From Nocardiopsis alborubida (GTDB lineage: Bacteria; Actinomycetota; Actinomycetes; Streptosporangiales; Streptosporangiaceae), in contig NZ_JAAXPG010000015.1 in NCBI RefSeq assembly GCF_012396365.1, positions 1 through 64,000 on the forward strand: a stretch of 64,000 nucleotides of DNA. Direction: 5' to 3'. The position numbers were made by a program, and so were the translations under genes. Below the pieces are notes generated by a model. The model was not told the origin of the DNA and did no database searches. It saw nothing but the letters and a program-made list of their open reading frames with translations. Positions 36,804 to 48,551 of the stretch are shown here, piece by piece. Each line of letters begins with the position of its first letter. The first letter of the stretch is position 1.

Positions 36804-37625
36804 ATGACCACCGCGCTCCTTCCGTCCGCCCTCTCCCCCTCCCGGGCCTCCGACTTCCTCCAGTGCCCGCTGCTGTTCCGCTTCCGCACCATCGACCGCC
36901 TGCCCGAGGCGCCCAGCGCGGCGGCCCTGCGCGGCACCCTCGTCCACGCCTGCCTGGAGCGCCTGTACGAGCTGCCCGCCGAGTCGCGCAACCCGCGCAA
37001 CGCCGTCGGCCTCGTCGACCCCCAGTGGAAGAAGCTGCGCGAGAACAAGCCCGAGCTGGACGAGCTGTTCGCCGACGACGCCGAACGCGACACCTGGCTG
37101 GAGTCCGCCCGCGACCTGGTCCGCCGCTACTTCGACCTGGAGAACCCCCCCGCCCTGGAGCCCCGCGACCGCGAGATGCGCCTGGAGGTGTCCCTGCCCA
37201 CCGGCCTGCGGCTGCGCGGCTACGTGGACCGCATCGACGTCACCCCCTCCGGCCGGATCCGGATCGTGGACTACAAGACCGGCAAGTCGCCCGCCCCCCG
37301 CTTCGAGGACAAGGCCCGGTTCCAGATCTTCTTCTACGCGGTGATGATCTGGCGCGACCTCGGCGTCGTCCCCACCCGCCTCCAACTCGTCTACCTGGGC
37401 GGCGACGGCGCGGTGCGCTGGTACGACCCCACCGAGGACGAACTCCGGGCCGCGGAGTCCGAGATCGCCGACATCTGGGCGCGAATCGAGGCGGCCGGAC
37501 GCGCCGGGGTGTGGGAGCCCAAAAAGAGCAAGCTCTGTGACTGGTGCGAACACCAGGCGCTGTGCCCGGCGTTCGGCGGCACCCCGCCGCCCCTGCCCGC
37601 ACCGGCGGACCACCGACGCGGCTGA
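36804..37625 (+). CDS. RecB-family PD-(D/E)XK nuclease
   Basis: A 273-residue stand-alone nuclease domain like Rv2119 of M. tuberculosis. The opening is 'LSPSRASDFLQCPLLFRFRTIDRLPE', followed by 'RGTLVHACLERLY' (His of the RecB motif), 'DRIDVTPSGRIRIVDYKTGKSP' (Asp and DYKTGK Lys), and 'FEDKARFQIFFYAVMIW'. The C-terminal 'KLCDWCEHQALCP' plus the N-terminal Cys (LQCP) could hold a 4Fe-4S cluster, as in AddB and Cas4. Its DNA-repair role is inferred. ATG 36804 has no clear ribosome site and may be leaderless (TCATAGGCT upstream). Confidence 0.94.
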   Translation: MTTALLPSALSPSRASDFLQCPLLFRFRTIDRLPEAPSAAALRGTLVHACLERLYELPAESRNPRNAVGLVDPQWKKLRENKPELDELFADDAERDTWLESARDLVRRYFDLENPPALEPRDREMRLEVSLPTGLRLRGYVDRIDVTPSGRIRIVDYKTGKSPAPRFEDKARFQIFFYAVMIWRDLGVVPTRLQLVYLGGDGAVRWYDPTEDELRAAESEIADIWARIEAAGRAGVWEPKKSKLCDWCEHQALCPAFGGTPPPLPAPADHRRG

Positions 37626-37688
37626 CCCCGACCGCGCCGTCCCCGGGTTCGGATCCGACCACCACCGGAATACGGCACAATTCCCCCT

Positions 37689-38393
37689 GTGCCCGTCTCA
37701 GTACTGCTGGTCGACGACCAGCCCCTCGTCCGCGCCGGTTTCCGCATGATCCTGGAGTCCGCCCCGAACCTCTCCGTGGTGGGGGAGGCCTCCGACGGCC
37801 GCGAAGCGGTCCGCTCGACCCGCAGCCTGCTGCCCGACGTGGTCCTCATGGACGTGCGCATGCCCGGCATGGACGGGATCGAGGCCACCCGGCAGATCGT
37901 GTCGTGGGCGCGGCCCCTGGGCCACCGGGTGCGGGTCCTGGCACTGACCACCTTCGACCTGGACGAGTACGCCTTCGAGGTGCTGCGCGCGGGCGCCTCC
38001 GGGTTCCTGCTCAAGGACGTCCCGCCCGCCGAACTCGTGTCGGCCGTCGAGGTGGTCGCGGACGGAGCGGCGACCGTCTCCCCCACGGTGCTCAACCGCC
38101 TGCTCGACCGCTTCGCCCCGCTCCTGCCCTCCGCCTCCCCCGGCACCGAACCCGCCGGGGACACCCTGACCACCCGCGAACACGAGGTCCTGCGCCTGCT
38201 CGCGCGCGGGTGGTCCAACGCCGAGATCGCCGCCCACCTGGTACTGGGCGAGACGACCGTCAAATCCCACGTCGGCAACATCCTCACCAAGCTGGAACTG
38301 CGCGACCGGGTCCAGGCCGTGGTCTACGCCTACGAGCACGGCCTGGTCCGGCCCGGCGAACGCGACGGCGGCTCCGAGCCCGGCTCCGGCTGA
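37689..38393 (+). CDS. NarL/FixJ-type response regulator
   Basis: A 234-residue response regulator. The receiver begins [21 protein letters not shown]. The phospho-accepting Asp55 lies in '[15 protein letters not shown]'. '[14 protein letters not shown]' and '[12 protein letters not shown]' complete the domain. The C-terminal LuxR HTH is '[62 protein letters not shown]'. No histidine kinase lies in the window, so it is an orphan here. GTG 37689 follows RecB by 63 bases, and the ORFs may share a transcript. Confidence 0.94.
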   Translation: MPVSVLLVDDQPLVRAGFRMILESAPNLSVVGEASDGREAVRSTRSLLPDVVLMDVRMPGMDGIEATRQIVSWARPLGHRVRVLALTTFDLDEYAFEVLRAGASGFLLKDVPPAELVSAVEVVADGAATVSPTVLNRLLDRFAPLLPSASPGTEPAGDTLTTREHEVLRLLARGWSNAEIAAHLVLGETTVKSHVGNILTKLELRDRVQAVVYAYEHGLVRPGERDGGSEPGSG

Positions 38394-38781
38394 CGCCTCC
38401 GGACCGCGCCCCGGGGAAACCGGGCCACCAGGTCCGCGCTCCCCTGCCCGCGGCACGCATACCAGGCCACCCGGTTCACGGCCCCGCCGCCACCGGAACG
38501 CGAACCCGGCGCGCGGCGTGAGGCCCGGCCCCGCCGGGGCCACGGCTCGATCCGGTGCGGCCCCCGACCCCCCGCGCACGGGCCCCACCGCCCCACCCCG
38601 AAGACCCCGGCGCGTCGCTGTCGACGGGCCCCCGGCCTTGAAAGGATGATCCGGTGATCGAACTCACCGGCCACGACCCCCGTTCCGGGCGAACCCCACC
38701 CTCCGGGACCGCGTCCCCTCATGGGTTGTCCACAGCGCGCCGGCCACCACGGGTACAGGCGGGGAGGAGACGGAGACAGGG
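38394..38781. other. 388-base gap before thrE
   Basis: No gene is supported. Frames through it are low-complexity, and I see no convincing terminator or operator. The final bases contain GGAGGAGAC ahead of thrE. Confidence 0.45.
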
Positions 38782-40212
38782 ATGCCAAGCAAGCGGGAGC
38801 GCCCCGTGCCCCCGAGCGAGGACCGCCTGCTCAGCAGGATGCGGGACTGGCGGGAGGCACACGAGCGGGAGCTGACCCCGGACGGCTTCGACGAGACCGA
38901 GGACGTCAACCTCCCCGACGCCCGCGCCATCGACCTGGTGCTGCGGGTGGGCGAGCTGATGCTCGCCAGCGGAGAGGGCACGGAGGCCGTCAGCGAGGCG
39001 ATGCTCAGCCTCTCGGTCGCCTTCGACCTGCCCCGCTCGGAGGTCTCGGTCACCTTCACCACCATCACCCTGTCCACCCACCCCGGGGGCGAACACCCCC
39101 CGATCACCGGCGAACGGGTCGTGCGCCGCCGCACCCTGGACTACTTCCGCGTCAACGAACTGCACACCCTGGTACAGCAGTGCGCGCTCGGCCTGCTCGA
39201 ACTGGAGGACGCCACCGCCCGCCTGACCCAGATCAGACGCGCCCGCATGCCCTACCCCAACTGGCTCATCGCCGTCGGGTTCGGGCTCATCGCCTCCAGC
39301 GCGAGCCTCATGGTGGGCGGCGGCCTGATCGTGGCGACCGCGGCCTTCCTGGCCACCGTCATGGGCGACCGCACGTCGGTGTTCCTGGCCAAGCGGGGCG
39401 TCGCGGAGTTCTACCAGATGGCCGGGGCCGCGGTGGTGGCCGCCACGATCGGCGTGGCGCTGCTGTGGGCGAGCACCACGCTGGACCTCGGCCTCCAGGC
39501 CGGGGCGATCATCACCGGCAACATCATGGCCCTGCTGCCCGGCCGCCCGCTGGTCTCCAGCCTTCAGGACGGCATCAGCGGCACCTACGTGTCGGCGGCC
39601 GCACGCCTGCTGGAGACCTTCTTCATCCTGGGCGCGATCGTGTCCGGCGTGGGCGCGGTCGCCTACACCGCGCAGCGCCTGGGCGTGAGCATCGACCTGG
39701 AGGACCTCCCCTCCGCGGGCACCTCGGTGGAGATCCCCGTGCTGATCGGCGCGGCGGGGATCGCGGTGGCCTTCGCGATCTCGCTCGCCGTACCGCCGCG
39801 GATGCTGCCGATGATCGGCGTGCTCGGCGTGATGATCTGGGTGATCTACGCGAGCATGCGCGACCTGCTGCACGTGCCCGCGGTGGTGGGCACGGTCGCC
39901 GGCGCGGTCGCGGTGGGCGTGGTGGGCCACTGGCTGGCGCGGCGCACGCGCAGACCGGTGCTGCCGTACCTGGTCCCGTCGATCGCCCCGCTGCTGCCGG
40001 GCAGCATCCTGTACCGGGGCCTGATCGAGATCACGCAGGGCGACCCCTCCACCGGGCTGCTCAGCCTGGCGGAGGCGGTCACGGTGGGCCTGGCGCTGGG
40101 CGCGGGGGTCAACCTCGGCGGCGAACTGGTCAGGGCCTTCCAGCACGGCGGGCTGGCCGGTGCGGGGATGCGCAGCCGCCCGGCGGCACGCCGGACTCGC
40201 GGCGGGTACTGA
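38782..40212 (+). CDS. thrE: ThrE-type threonine/serine exporter
   Basis: This 476-residue membrane protein has a hydrophilic N-terminus with 'LPDARAIDLVLRVGELMLASGEGTEAVSEAMLSLSVAFDL' (the DUF1212 start). About ten hydrophobic helices follow, including 'NWLIAVGFGLIASSASLMVGGGLIVATAAFLATVMGDR' and 'LLPGRPLVSSLQDGISGTYVSAAARLLETFFILGAIV'. 'PSIAPLLPGSILYRGL' matches the family C-domain. It exports threonine, serine or related metabolites in corynebacteria; substrate is not proven here. The start is ATG 38782 with GGAGGAGACGGAGAC upstream. Confidence 0.94.
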   Translation: MPSKRERPVPPSEDRLLSRMRDWREAHERELTPDGFDETEDVNLPDARAIDLVLRVGELMLASGEGTEAVSEAMLSLSVAFDLPRSEVSVTFTTITLSTHPGGEHPPITGERVVRRRTLDYFRVNELHTLVQQCALGLLELEDATARLTQIRRARMPYPNWLIAVGFGLIASSASLMVGGGLIVATAAFLATVMGDRTSVFLAKRGVAEFYQMAGAAVVAATIGVALLWASTTLDLGLQAGAIITGNIMALLPGRPLVSSLQDGISGTYVSAAARLLETFFILGAIVSGVGAVAYTAQRLGVSIDLEDLPSAGTSVEIPVLIGAAGIAVAFAISLAVPPRMLPMIGVLGVMIWVIYASMRDLLHVPAVVGTVAGAVAVGVVGHWLARRTRRPVLPYLVPSIAPLLPGSILYRGLIEITQGDPSTGLLSLAEAVTVGLALGAGVNLGGELVRAFQHGGLAGAGMRSRPAARRTRGGY

Positions 40213-40397
40213 GTTCCTTGTGGCCGGGGCCGGACAGAACAGAACCATTGCTGGCCTGGGGGTATCTCACCCACTGAGAGCGGACGACAGCAGCAGGACA
40301 AACACATCCGGGCTAAACCGCAACAAGCATGTGATGTGAACCACTACTCTTGGCGTCAGCTCAACGACGAGCACCTCTGGACCGAAAGGCCTGTCCC

Positions 40398-40586
40398 ATG
40401 TGCAGCCACGAACCTGCCTGCCCGTCCTTCGAGGACACCGACCGCGAGGCGGCCCGGGTCGTCTCCAGCCACCCCGAACAGGGCTGGAGCCTGCTCTGCA
40501 ACGGTGTCGTCCTTTTCGACGACACCGGTGAGCTGCTCCCCGACGGGGTGGTCGTCGCCCCGCACCGACCCCGCGTCGCCGCCTGA
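40398..40586 (+). CDS. DUF5999 family small protein
   Basis: A 62-residue protein MCSHEPACPSFEDTDREAARVVSSHPEQGWSLLCNGVVLFDDTGELLPDG (given in part). It has Cys2, Cys8 and a later Cys, and matches a widespread actinomycete family (DUF5999) with no assigned function. ATG 40398 is supported by the conserved MCSHEP opening and GAAAGG upstream. It stands alone between thrE and the TPR gene. Confidence 0.85.
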   Translation: MCSHEPACPSFEDTDREAARVVSSHPEQGWSLLCNGVVLFDDTGELLPDGVVVAPHRPRVAA

Positions 40587-40723
40587 CGTCCGGCCGCGCC
40601 CACACACCACGGCCGCGAGGCTGACGCGTCCCGCCCGTCGAGGGACACACGGCCCCCGGGCGGCGACGTGTCCCTGGCGGCCCCTGGTGACCGCGCGAGC
40701 GCCGGGGGCCGATCCCCCGGCCC

Positions 40724-41983
40724 TCACTCCCTCGCCGGGTCGGGCCACCCCTCCGGCAGCACGTCCCGGCCGCCCATCGCCTCACTCAGCCGACGCCGGA
40801 AGTCGGCGTGCACACCGGGCCCCCACACCAGCTCGCTCGGTGTGCGCAGCGCCTGCTCCATGGCAGACCTCAGCACATCCGGGCGCGCCTCCCCCTCCGC
40901 CACCGGCAGCGCCAGCAGGGCGTGCATCTGGGTGACCACGGCGAACAGCTCCCCCGCCAGGGCGGGAGCGCTCGCGGTCGCCACGGCCTCCTCCAGATAG
41001 GGATCCCACCACGGCTCCCCGTCCCCGTCCTCCCCAGGCGCGGCGAAGGCCCTGCGCAGCCGCCAGCGCACCTCCCCCGCGGTGTCCGGGTCCCGGTCGC
41101 CCAGGCCCAGCCGCCAGACCCGCTCGGCCGCGGCGGGGTCCCCGCGCAGGGCCAGCAGCCCCGCCAGGAGTTCCACGGCGGCGGCGAAGGTGCCCGGCGC
41201 GGCCCCCGCCTCCGTCCCCTCCGCGTCCTCGGAGGCCGTGTCCGGGTCCACGACCGCGCCGACGTCGGCGATGGCGTGCTCCAGGTGGGCGGCGGCGCGC
41301 AGCAGGCGCAGACCGGGATCGTCCGAGACCGACAGGCCGCGTTCGACCGCGACCGCGGCGGCGCCCGGCAGCCCCCGCCCCAACAGGCGTTCGGCCAGGT
41401 CGCGGGAGGCGTCCACGACGGTGGTGGCGTGCAGGCGGCCGAGCGAACCGGGATCGGACGGCAGAGCCAGCGCCGCCTCCCAGTGCTCCTCGGCCCCGCC
41501 GGTGTCGCCGCGCCCCTCGGCGGAGCGGGCCAGCCCGTAGTGCGCCACGGCCGTGTAGCCGGCCCCGCCCAGGTCGAGCAGACGGCGCCAGACGCGGTCG
41601 GCCTCGGCCTGGTCGCCGTCCTGTTCGAGGGAGAGCGCGAGGTGGTAGGCGGCGCGCGGGGCGTACCGCGAGTCGCCGGTGGCCAGGGCGCGGCGGGCGG
41701 CCTCACGGGCGGCGGCCAGGTCGCCCCGCTGGTCCTCGACCACGGCCAGGCCGAGCAGGGCGCGGGCCTGCACCCGCGGGTGGGGGTTGGCGGCCACCGC
41801 CTGCTGGTAGAGCTTGGCGGCGCGTTTGAGGTGGCCGCTCCCGGCGAGGTCCTGGGCCTGGTCGCACAGTTCGGCGGCGCCCTGCCCGGTCGGCGCCTCG
41901 GCCTCGTCGGTGTCCCGGGGGTCGGTGGCCGGGGGCGGGTCGGCGGGGCCAGAGCGCGCGGAGGGTCCGGACGTCGTGGTCAT
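40724..41983 (-). CDS. TPR-repeat protein
   Basis: A 419-residue soluble protein of TPR-like repeats: 'AAELCDQAQDLAGSGHLKRAAKLYQQAVAANPH', 'ARALLGLAVVEDQRGDLAAAREAARRALATGD', 'AAYHLALSLEQDGDQAEADRVWRRLLDLG', 'AHYGLARSAEGRGDTGGAEEHWEAAL', and others. The N-terminal 35 residues are Ser/Pro/Asp-rich. Such proteins scaffold complexes; no partner can be named. ATG 41983 (MTTTSG) is the start; ATG 41998 is a five-residue-longer alternative. Confidence 0.85.
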   Translation of the reverse strand: MTTTSGPSARSGPADPPPATDPRDTDEAEAPTGQGAAELCDQAQDLAGSGHLKRAAKLYQQAVAANPHPRVQARALLGLAVVEDQRGDLAAAREAARRALATGDSRYAPRAAYHLALSLEQDGDQAEADRVWRRLLDLGGAGYTAVAHYGLARSAEGRGDTGGAEEHWEAALALPSDPGSLGRLHATTVVDASRDLAERLLGRGLPGAAAVAVERGLSVSDDPGLRLLRAAAHLEHAIADVGAVVDPDTASEDAEGTEAGAAPGTFAAAVELLAGLLALRGDPAAAERVWRLGLGDRDPDTAGEVRWRLRRAFAAPGEDGDGEPWWDPYLEEAVATASAPALAGELFAVVTQMHALLALPVAEGEARPDVLRSAMEQALRTPSELVWGPGVHADFRRRLSEAMGGRDVLPEGWPDPARE

Positions 41984-42194
41984 GTCTCCGCTTTCCATGG
42001 GGGTGGCGGGGTGGCGGTCCGCGTGGCGGGAACGCGTTCCGTGTCGCCGCAACTCTAACGCCTGCGGTGGCCGGGGCCGGAAGGTCCGCGCCGGAGTCCG
42101 GGGCCGTGGAGACCGTCTGGTTCTCCCCCCTCTCCTGAAGGGCACGAAGAGCAATCCGGACTTTTACGATGTAGATCTACAAGCGAAACAGGAA

Positions 42195-42224
42195 AGGGGC
42201 GCCGGTCCTCGGACCGGCGCCCCT
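42195..42224 (-). terminator. Terminator after gcvP
   Basis: A 14-bp inverted repeat (AGGGGCGCCGGTCC at 42195-42208, complement at 42211-42224). Allowing for the loop, the stem is about 12-13 bp. It lies 20 bases past the gcvP stop. Confidence 0.8.
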
Positions 42225-42243
42225 CACCGCGGCCTCGGCCGCC

Positions 42244-45138
<2,895 letters not shown>

Positions 45139-45245
45139 GGAGACCTCCTGGTGACAGGGCCGAGTCGGGTCGGCGGTGTTCCTCACGGTCTCCCCCTCTG
45201 TCACCGGACACGGCGGTGCCCAGGCTTCAGAGCGGCCTCCTCCAC

Positions 45246-45330
45246 GCGGTCCATGGTGCCTGAGAGGTTACTGGGGAGTATTGCCCCGTCGGCGCCCCGT
45301 TGCGGGGTCTCTCTCGCGCGGTGTCGACAG
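45246..45330 (-). promoter_or_regulatory. Glycine riboswitch of gcvP
   Basis: Read on the minus strand the segment contains GCGAGAGAGACCCCGCAACG, then GCGCCGACGGGGCAATACTC, then CCTCTCAGGCACCATGGACC. These match the glycine aptamer hallmarks (GAGAG...GCGCCGA.GGGGCAA...CTCTCAGGCA...GGAC). Only one full aptamer is visible; a second, degraded one may lie toward gcvP. It probably raises gcvP expression when glycine is high, as in the known class. Confidence 0.93.
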
Positions 45331-45343
45331 CCAGCTGACGATC

Positions 45344-45357
45344 TGTACGTGTGTACA
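45344..45357. promoter_or_regulatory. TGTACGTGTGTACA inverted repeat
   Basis: TGTAC/GTACA arms flank a GTGT centre upstream of the riboswitch on the minus strand. It could be an operator in the gcvP promoter, or chance. The gap from here to 45786 shows no gene. Confidence 0.3.
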
Positions 45358-45786
45358 AAGCAGGGCGAATGTCGGTTTTCATCCCTGTTGTGACTACGAC
45401 CGTACTCGATCGTCGCCCCGGGCAGCGCTTCCGGGCAGGCGTTTCGCCCAGATCACACCGAGAACCTGGAGGTTCCTCCAAGCGACCGCGTACCCGTGTC
45501 CGGTGATCCGGGCCCCTTGCCGCACCGCGCGTACGCCACGGCCGGCGGCGCCACGGCCGCCGAGGGCCCGGTCGGGGACGTGGGACCGGACGATTCCGCG
45601 TGAGCGGCGGCGGCTGCCGTGCGTCCCGTCGCGGTGGCTGGCACCGTGCCGCAGGTGTCGGGAACCCGGTCGGGGGCCCGAGGCCCCGAAGACCGTGGTC
45701 TTCCTCCCCCGCCCCTGGGGCAGGACGGTCTTCGCCGCGGCGGGGAACGGCGGTTCCGGACCCGGTCGCGGGCGGGTCCGCCCGCC

Positions 45787-46380
45787 TCAGCCGGTGCGGC
45801 GCTCCCGGCGGCGCCTGGCCAGCTCGTCCACGGGCTGGGGCGCCGTGGCGGGCAGGTCGGCCCGCTCCTCGGCCGGGACCACGCCCAGGGCCTCCTCCAG
45901 CTCACGCCAGACGTTGCCCAGCGCCAGGCCGAACATGCCCTGCCCGCGCTGCATGAGGTCCACGACCTCCTCCGGGGAGGTGCACTCGTAGACGCTGACG
46001 CCGTCGCTCATGAGGGTGATGCGGGCGAGGTCGGGGGCGGGGCGGCCGCGCAGGTGGTCGACCGCGGTCCGGATCTGCTGGAGGGAGATCCCGGTGTCCA
46101 GGAGCCGTTTGGCGACCTTGAGCAACAGGATGTCGGGAAGGCTGTACAGGGGGGCGTTGTGGGCTCCGGTGCGCACGCTCGGCTCCACCAGGCCGGTCCT
46201 GGCCCAGTAGTCGAGCTGGCGGTAGCTGATCCCGGCGGCCGTACACGCCGCGGGGCCCCGATACCCGGCGTCCATAGGCAGCGCCACCACGTCCTCTTCG
46301 CACAGTAGGCCCTGCTGCCCCGCTAGCCGCAGCGCGGACCGCCTGTCATGGGGATCCCGCTTGCCGCTCGCTACCGCCAC
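45787..46380 (-). CDS. MerR-family regulator (Rv1830-like)
   Basis: A 197-residue MerR-type regulator. The HTH region 'GYRGPAACTAAGISYRQLDYWARTGLVEPSVR' resembles the Rv1830 group rather than FtsR. It is followed by 'YSLPDILLLKVAKRLLDTGISLQQIRTAVDHLRGR', then 'ITLMSDGVSVYECTSPEEVVDLMQRGQGMFGLALGNVWRELEEAL'. It lacks the Cys pattern of metal sensors. GTG 46380 (VAVASGKRDP) follows GGAGG; the alternative M at MDAGYRGP would drop 38 residues of unknown function. In mycobacteria this gene sits between the DUF151 nuclease and gcvP, as here. Confidence 0.92.
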   Translation of the reverse strand: MAVASGKRDPHDRRSALRLAGQQGLLCEEDVVALPMDAGYRGPAACTAAGISYRQLDYWARTGLVEPSVRTGAHNAPLYSLPDILLLKVAKRLLDTGISLQQIRTAVDHLRGRPAPDLARITLMSDGVSVYECTSPEEVVDLMQRGQGMFGLALGNVWRELEEALGVVPAEERADLPATAPQPVDELARRRRERRTG

Positions 46381-46466
46381 GCCGACCTCCGGCTTCTCGT
46401 CCCACGGCGGTCTCGACAGGGGATGTCCACTCAGGGAACGGGTGCGCCGTGGGTTCCACTGCACTG

Positions 46467-46495
46467 AAGGTAGGACGGCCGACCGGCAGCGTCAA
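46467..46495 (-). promoter_or_regulatory. Predicted sigma-70-type promoter of merR gene
   Basis: On the minus strand: TTGACG (46495-46490), 17 bases, TACCTT (46472-46467). It is about 87 bases before the GTG 46380. The spacer is ordinary, not the 19-20 bases of MerR-activated metal promoters. The rest of the 360-base gap (46381-46740) shows no gene. Confidence 0.65.
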
Positions 46496-46740
46496 CGACA
46501 CCGCGCGGCGCGTCGCCAAGTGCGCGCGGCGCCGGTGTGCCGGGGCCTCCCCGGTGGCGCCCGACGCGCACACGGGGGTTTCGGCCCTGATCATTACGAC
46601 CACTTCCGTTACCCAATCTATCACCGGCCCCGCGGACGGAGCCGCAGGTCGGAGCGTGTCCTCCCGGGGCACGCCACAGCCGTGGCGCGGGACCCGCGCG
46701 TGGGCGCGGGCCCCGGGGAGAGTACACGTCCGACGCCGAA

Positions 46741-47214
46741 CTACTCCGCGCGCCTGCCGAAGTCCTCGGGCGAGATGTTGTCCAGGAACTCCCGGAACGC
46801 CTCGACCTGGTCCTCCTGCTCGTCCGGGATGGGCATCCCGGCCTCGTCGATCACGTCCTCGTGCGCGTAGATGGGCGTGCCCGTCCGTAACGCCAGGGCG
46901 ATCGAGTCGGAGGGGCGGGCGCTCACCTCCACACCGTTGCTGAAGACCAGCTGGGCGTAGAAGATGCCGTCGCTGAGGCCGGTGATGTTCACCGTCTTGA
47001 GCCCGGTGTCCAGTGCGTCGAGGACGTCCCGGAACAGGTCGTGGGTGAGCGGTCTGGCCGGTGCGACGCCCTGTTGGGCCAGCGCGATCGCGGTGGCCTC
47101 CACGCCGCCGATCCAGATCGGCAGGTAGCGGTCGCCTTCGGCTTCCTTGAGCAGGACAATCGGCTGGTTCGAGGGCATCTCAACACGGACGCCGACGACC
47201 TCCATGTGCTTCAC
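46741..47214 (-). CDS. Bifunctional nuclease-family protein (DUF151)
   Basis: A 157-residue protein of the DUF151 family: 'MEVVGVRVEMPSNQPIVLLKEAEGDRYLPIWIGGVEATAIALAQQG', then 'PLTHDLFRDVLDAL', 'VEVSARPSDSIALALRTGTPIYAHEDV'. Plant and bacterial members have been reported to cleave RNA and DNA; here the role is unknown. GTG 47214 follows GGGACGGAG at good spacing. It belongs to the conserved garA-DUF151-MerR-gcvP row on the minus strand. Confidence 0.93.
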   Translation of the reverse strand: MKHMEVVGVRVEMPSNQPIVLLKEAEGDRYLPIWIGGVEATAIALAQQGVAPARPLTHDLFRDVLDALDTGLKTVNITGLSDGIFYAQLVFSNGVEVSARPSDSIALALRTGTPIYAHEDVIDEAGMPIPDEQEDQVEAFREFLDNISPEDFGRRAE

Positions 47215-47384
47215 AGCGTCTCCGTCCCACGAGTCGTGATGCCGGATGGGCGCTCGTCCCTGCTCCCGCTGCGGGTCAGGACCCGAGGGCGAAATCGGCA
47301 CCCTTCGTTACAAAGCTCTCCGGCGGCGGGGGGCCGCAAACCTCATCGGCCCACCCGCCGCTCCCGCGGTCGTCCCCGCGCCGG

Positions 47385-47927
47385 TCAGCGGCGCGGTTTG
47401 GTCAGCAGGACCATCCGGAACTTGCCGATCTGGATCTCGTCCCCTCCCCCGAGCTGTGCCTCGTCGACCGGCTCGCGGTTGACGTAGGTGCCGTTGAGGC
47501 TGCCCACGTCGCGGACCCCGAACCCGTCGCCGCGGCGGAAGAACTCCACGTGGCGCCGGGAGACGGTGACGTCGTCCAGGAAGATGTCGCTGTTGGGGTG
47601 GCGGCCGGCGGTGGTCACGTCACTGTCCAGCAGGAAACGGCTCCCGGCGTTGGGGCCGCGCCTGACCACCAACAGCGCCGTACCCGGCGGCAGAGCGTCG
47701 GGGTTGGCGGGGTCGTCGCCGCCCAGCTCGTCGCCGGACTCCTCCTCTTCCAGGGCCTGTATGCCCAAGAGGGAGATCGTGGACGTGACGTCTCCGCCGG
47801 AGTCCCTGCCAGTGCCGGGTCGGGGGCCCTGCTGTTCGGCTCTGCGGACCGGAGTTCCGCAGTGGGAGCAGAAACGGGCATCATCCGCAACGGCGTGACC
47901 GCACTGCGTGCAGTAAACGCTCGACAT
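47385..47927 (-). CDS. garA: FHA-domain regulator GarA-like with zinc ribbon
   Basis: A 180-residue protein with an N-terminal zinc ribbon (MSSVYCTQCGHAVADDARFCSHCG, four Cys), a linker with 'DVTSTISLLG' that holds Thr residues at the position of the GarA phosphorylation motif, and a C-terminal FHA domain ('AGRHPNSDIFLDDVTVSRRHVEFFRRGDGFGVRDVGSLNGTYVNREPVDEAQLGGGDEIQIG'). In mycobacteria unphosphorylated GarA inhibits glutamate and 2-oxoglutarate enzymes; PknB or PknG phosphorylation turns it off. By position (Rv1827) and architecture this is its counterpart. The zinc ribbon is an addition relative to mycobacterial GarA but is common in other actinomycetes. ATG 47927 is the conserved start. 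Confidence 0.9.
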   Translation of the reverse strand: MSSVYCTQCGHAVADDARFCSHCGTPVRRAEQQGPRPGTGRDSGGDVTSTISLLGIQALEEEESGDELGGDDPANPDALPPGTALLVVRRGPNAGSRFLLDSDVTTAGRHPNSDIFLDDVTVSRRHVEFFRRGDGFGVRDVGSLNGTYVNREPVDEAQLGGGDEIQIGKFRMVLLTKPRR

Positions 47928-48551
47928 AGGTCGGCTCGGCCTCCTACCGCACGGGGCGGTGCTTGATTGGGCTGGTCGGTGGCACGCACCGGGCGTCGGT
48001 CGGGCACGTGGCCCGCACACCGCCCGGTACGCGGTGAGACGGCCCGCTGTCGCGGCAGCGGTGCGCCTCACGCGGTCGGTCGCTAGGTCTCATCCCCCGT
48101 GTCGCACTCCTTGTCACCACCGGCGAGGGTGTCCGCCGTTGCCGGGATACCCGGTCCGGTGGGCGACGCGGCGCTTCGGGGAACACTCGACTTTAAACCA
48201 TATCCCTGTCCAGGAAGGGTTTTGCTCCTCCCCCGCCCGCCGCGGACGACCCGCCGCGAACGGATCGGTGAGCGGCGTCCCCGCCGTCGCGGACGGTGTC
48301 CGGCGACGGTGGTGGGCCGAGTCGGGACAACACACCTGCCCTGGTGCTGATGCCGTGTCGGCGGGTTTGGTTCTCCACGGATCCCCCCGGATTCGCACCG
48401 ACTTCACCGAACCGCCACGACCTGCCTGTATGTCGATTCCAACCCGCGGAGTCACTCACGGTAGGACTCGCGCCCGCGCACGGGGCGTGACGCCGCGGGC
48501 ACGCGCCGCGCGGGCGCGGACGGACGACCGCCCGCACCCGCGCGGCCCGCC
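47928..48551. other. 624-base gap without a gene
   Basis: No protein frame is convincing on either strand. An A/T-richer patch (CTTTAAACCATATC near 48190-48205) could carry promoter elements. The gap separates garA from the nucleotidyltransferase-mutase gene, so these are probably not one operon. Confidence 0.5.
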
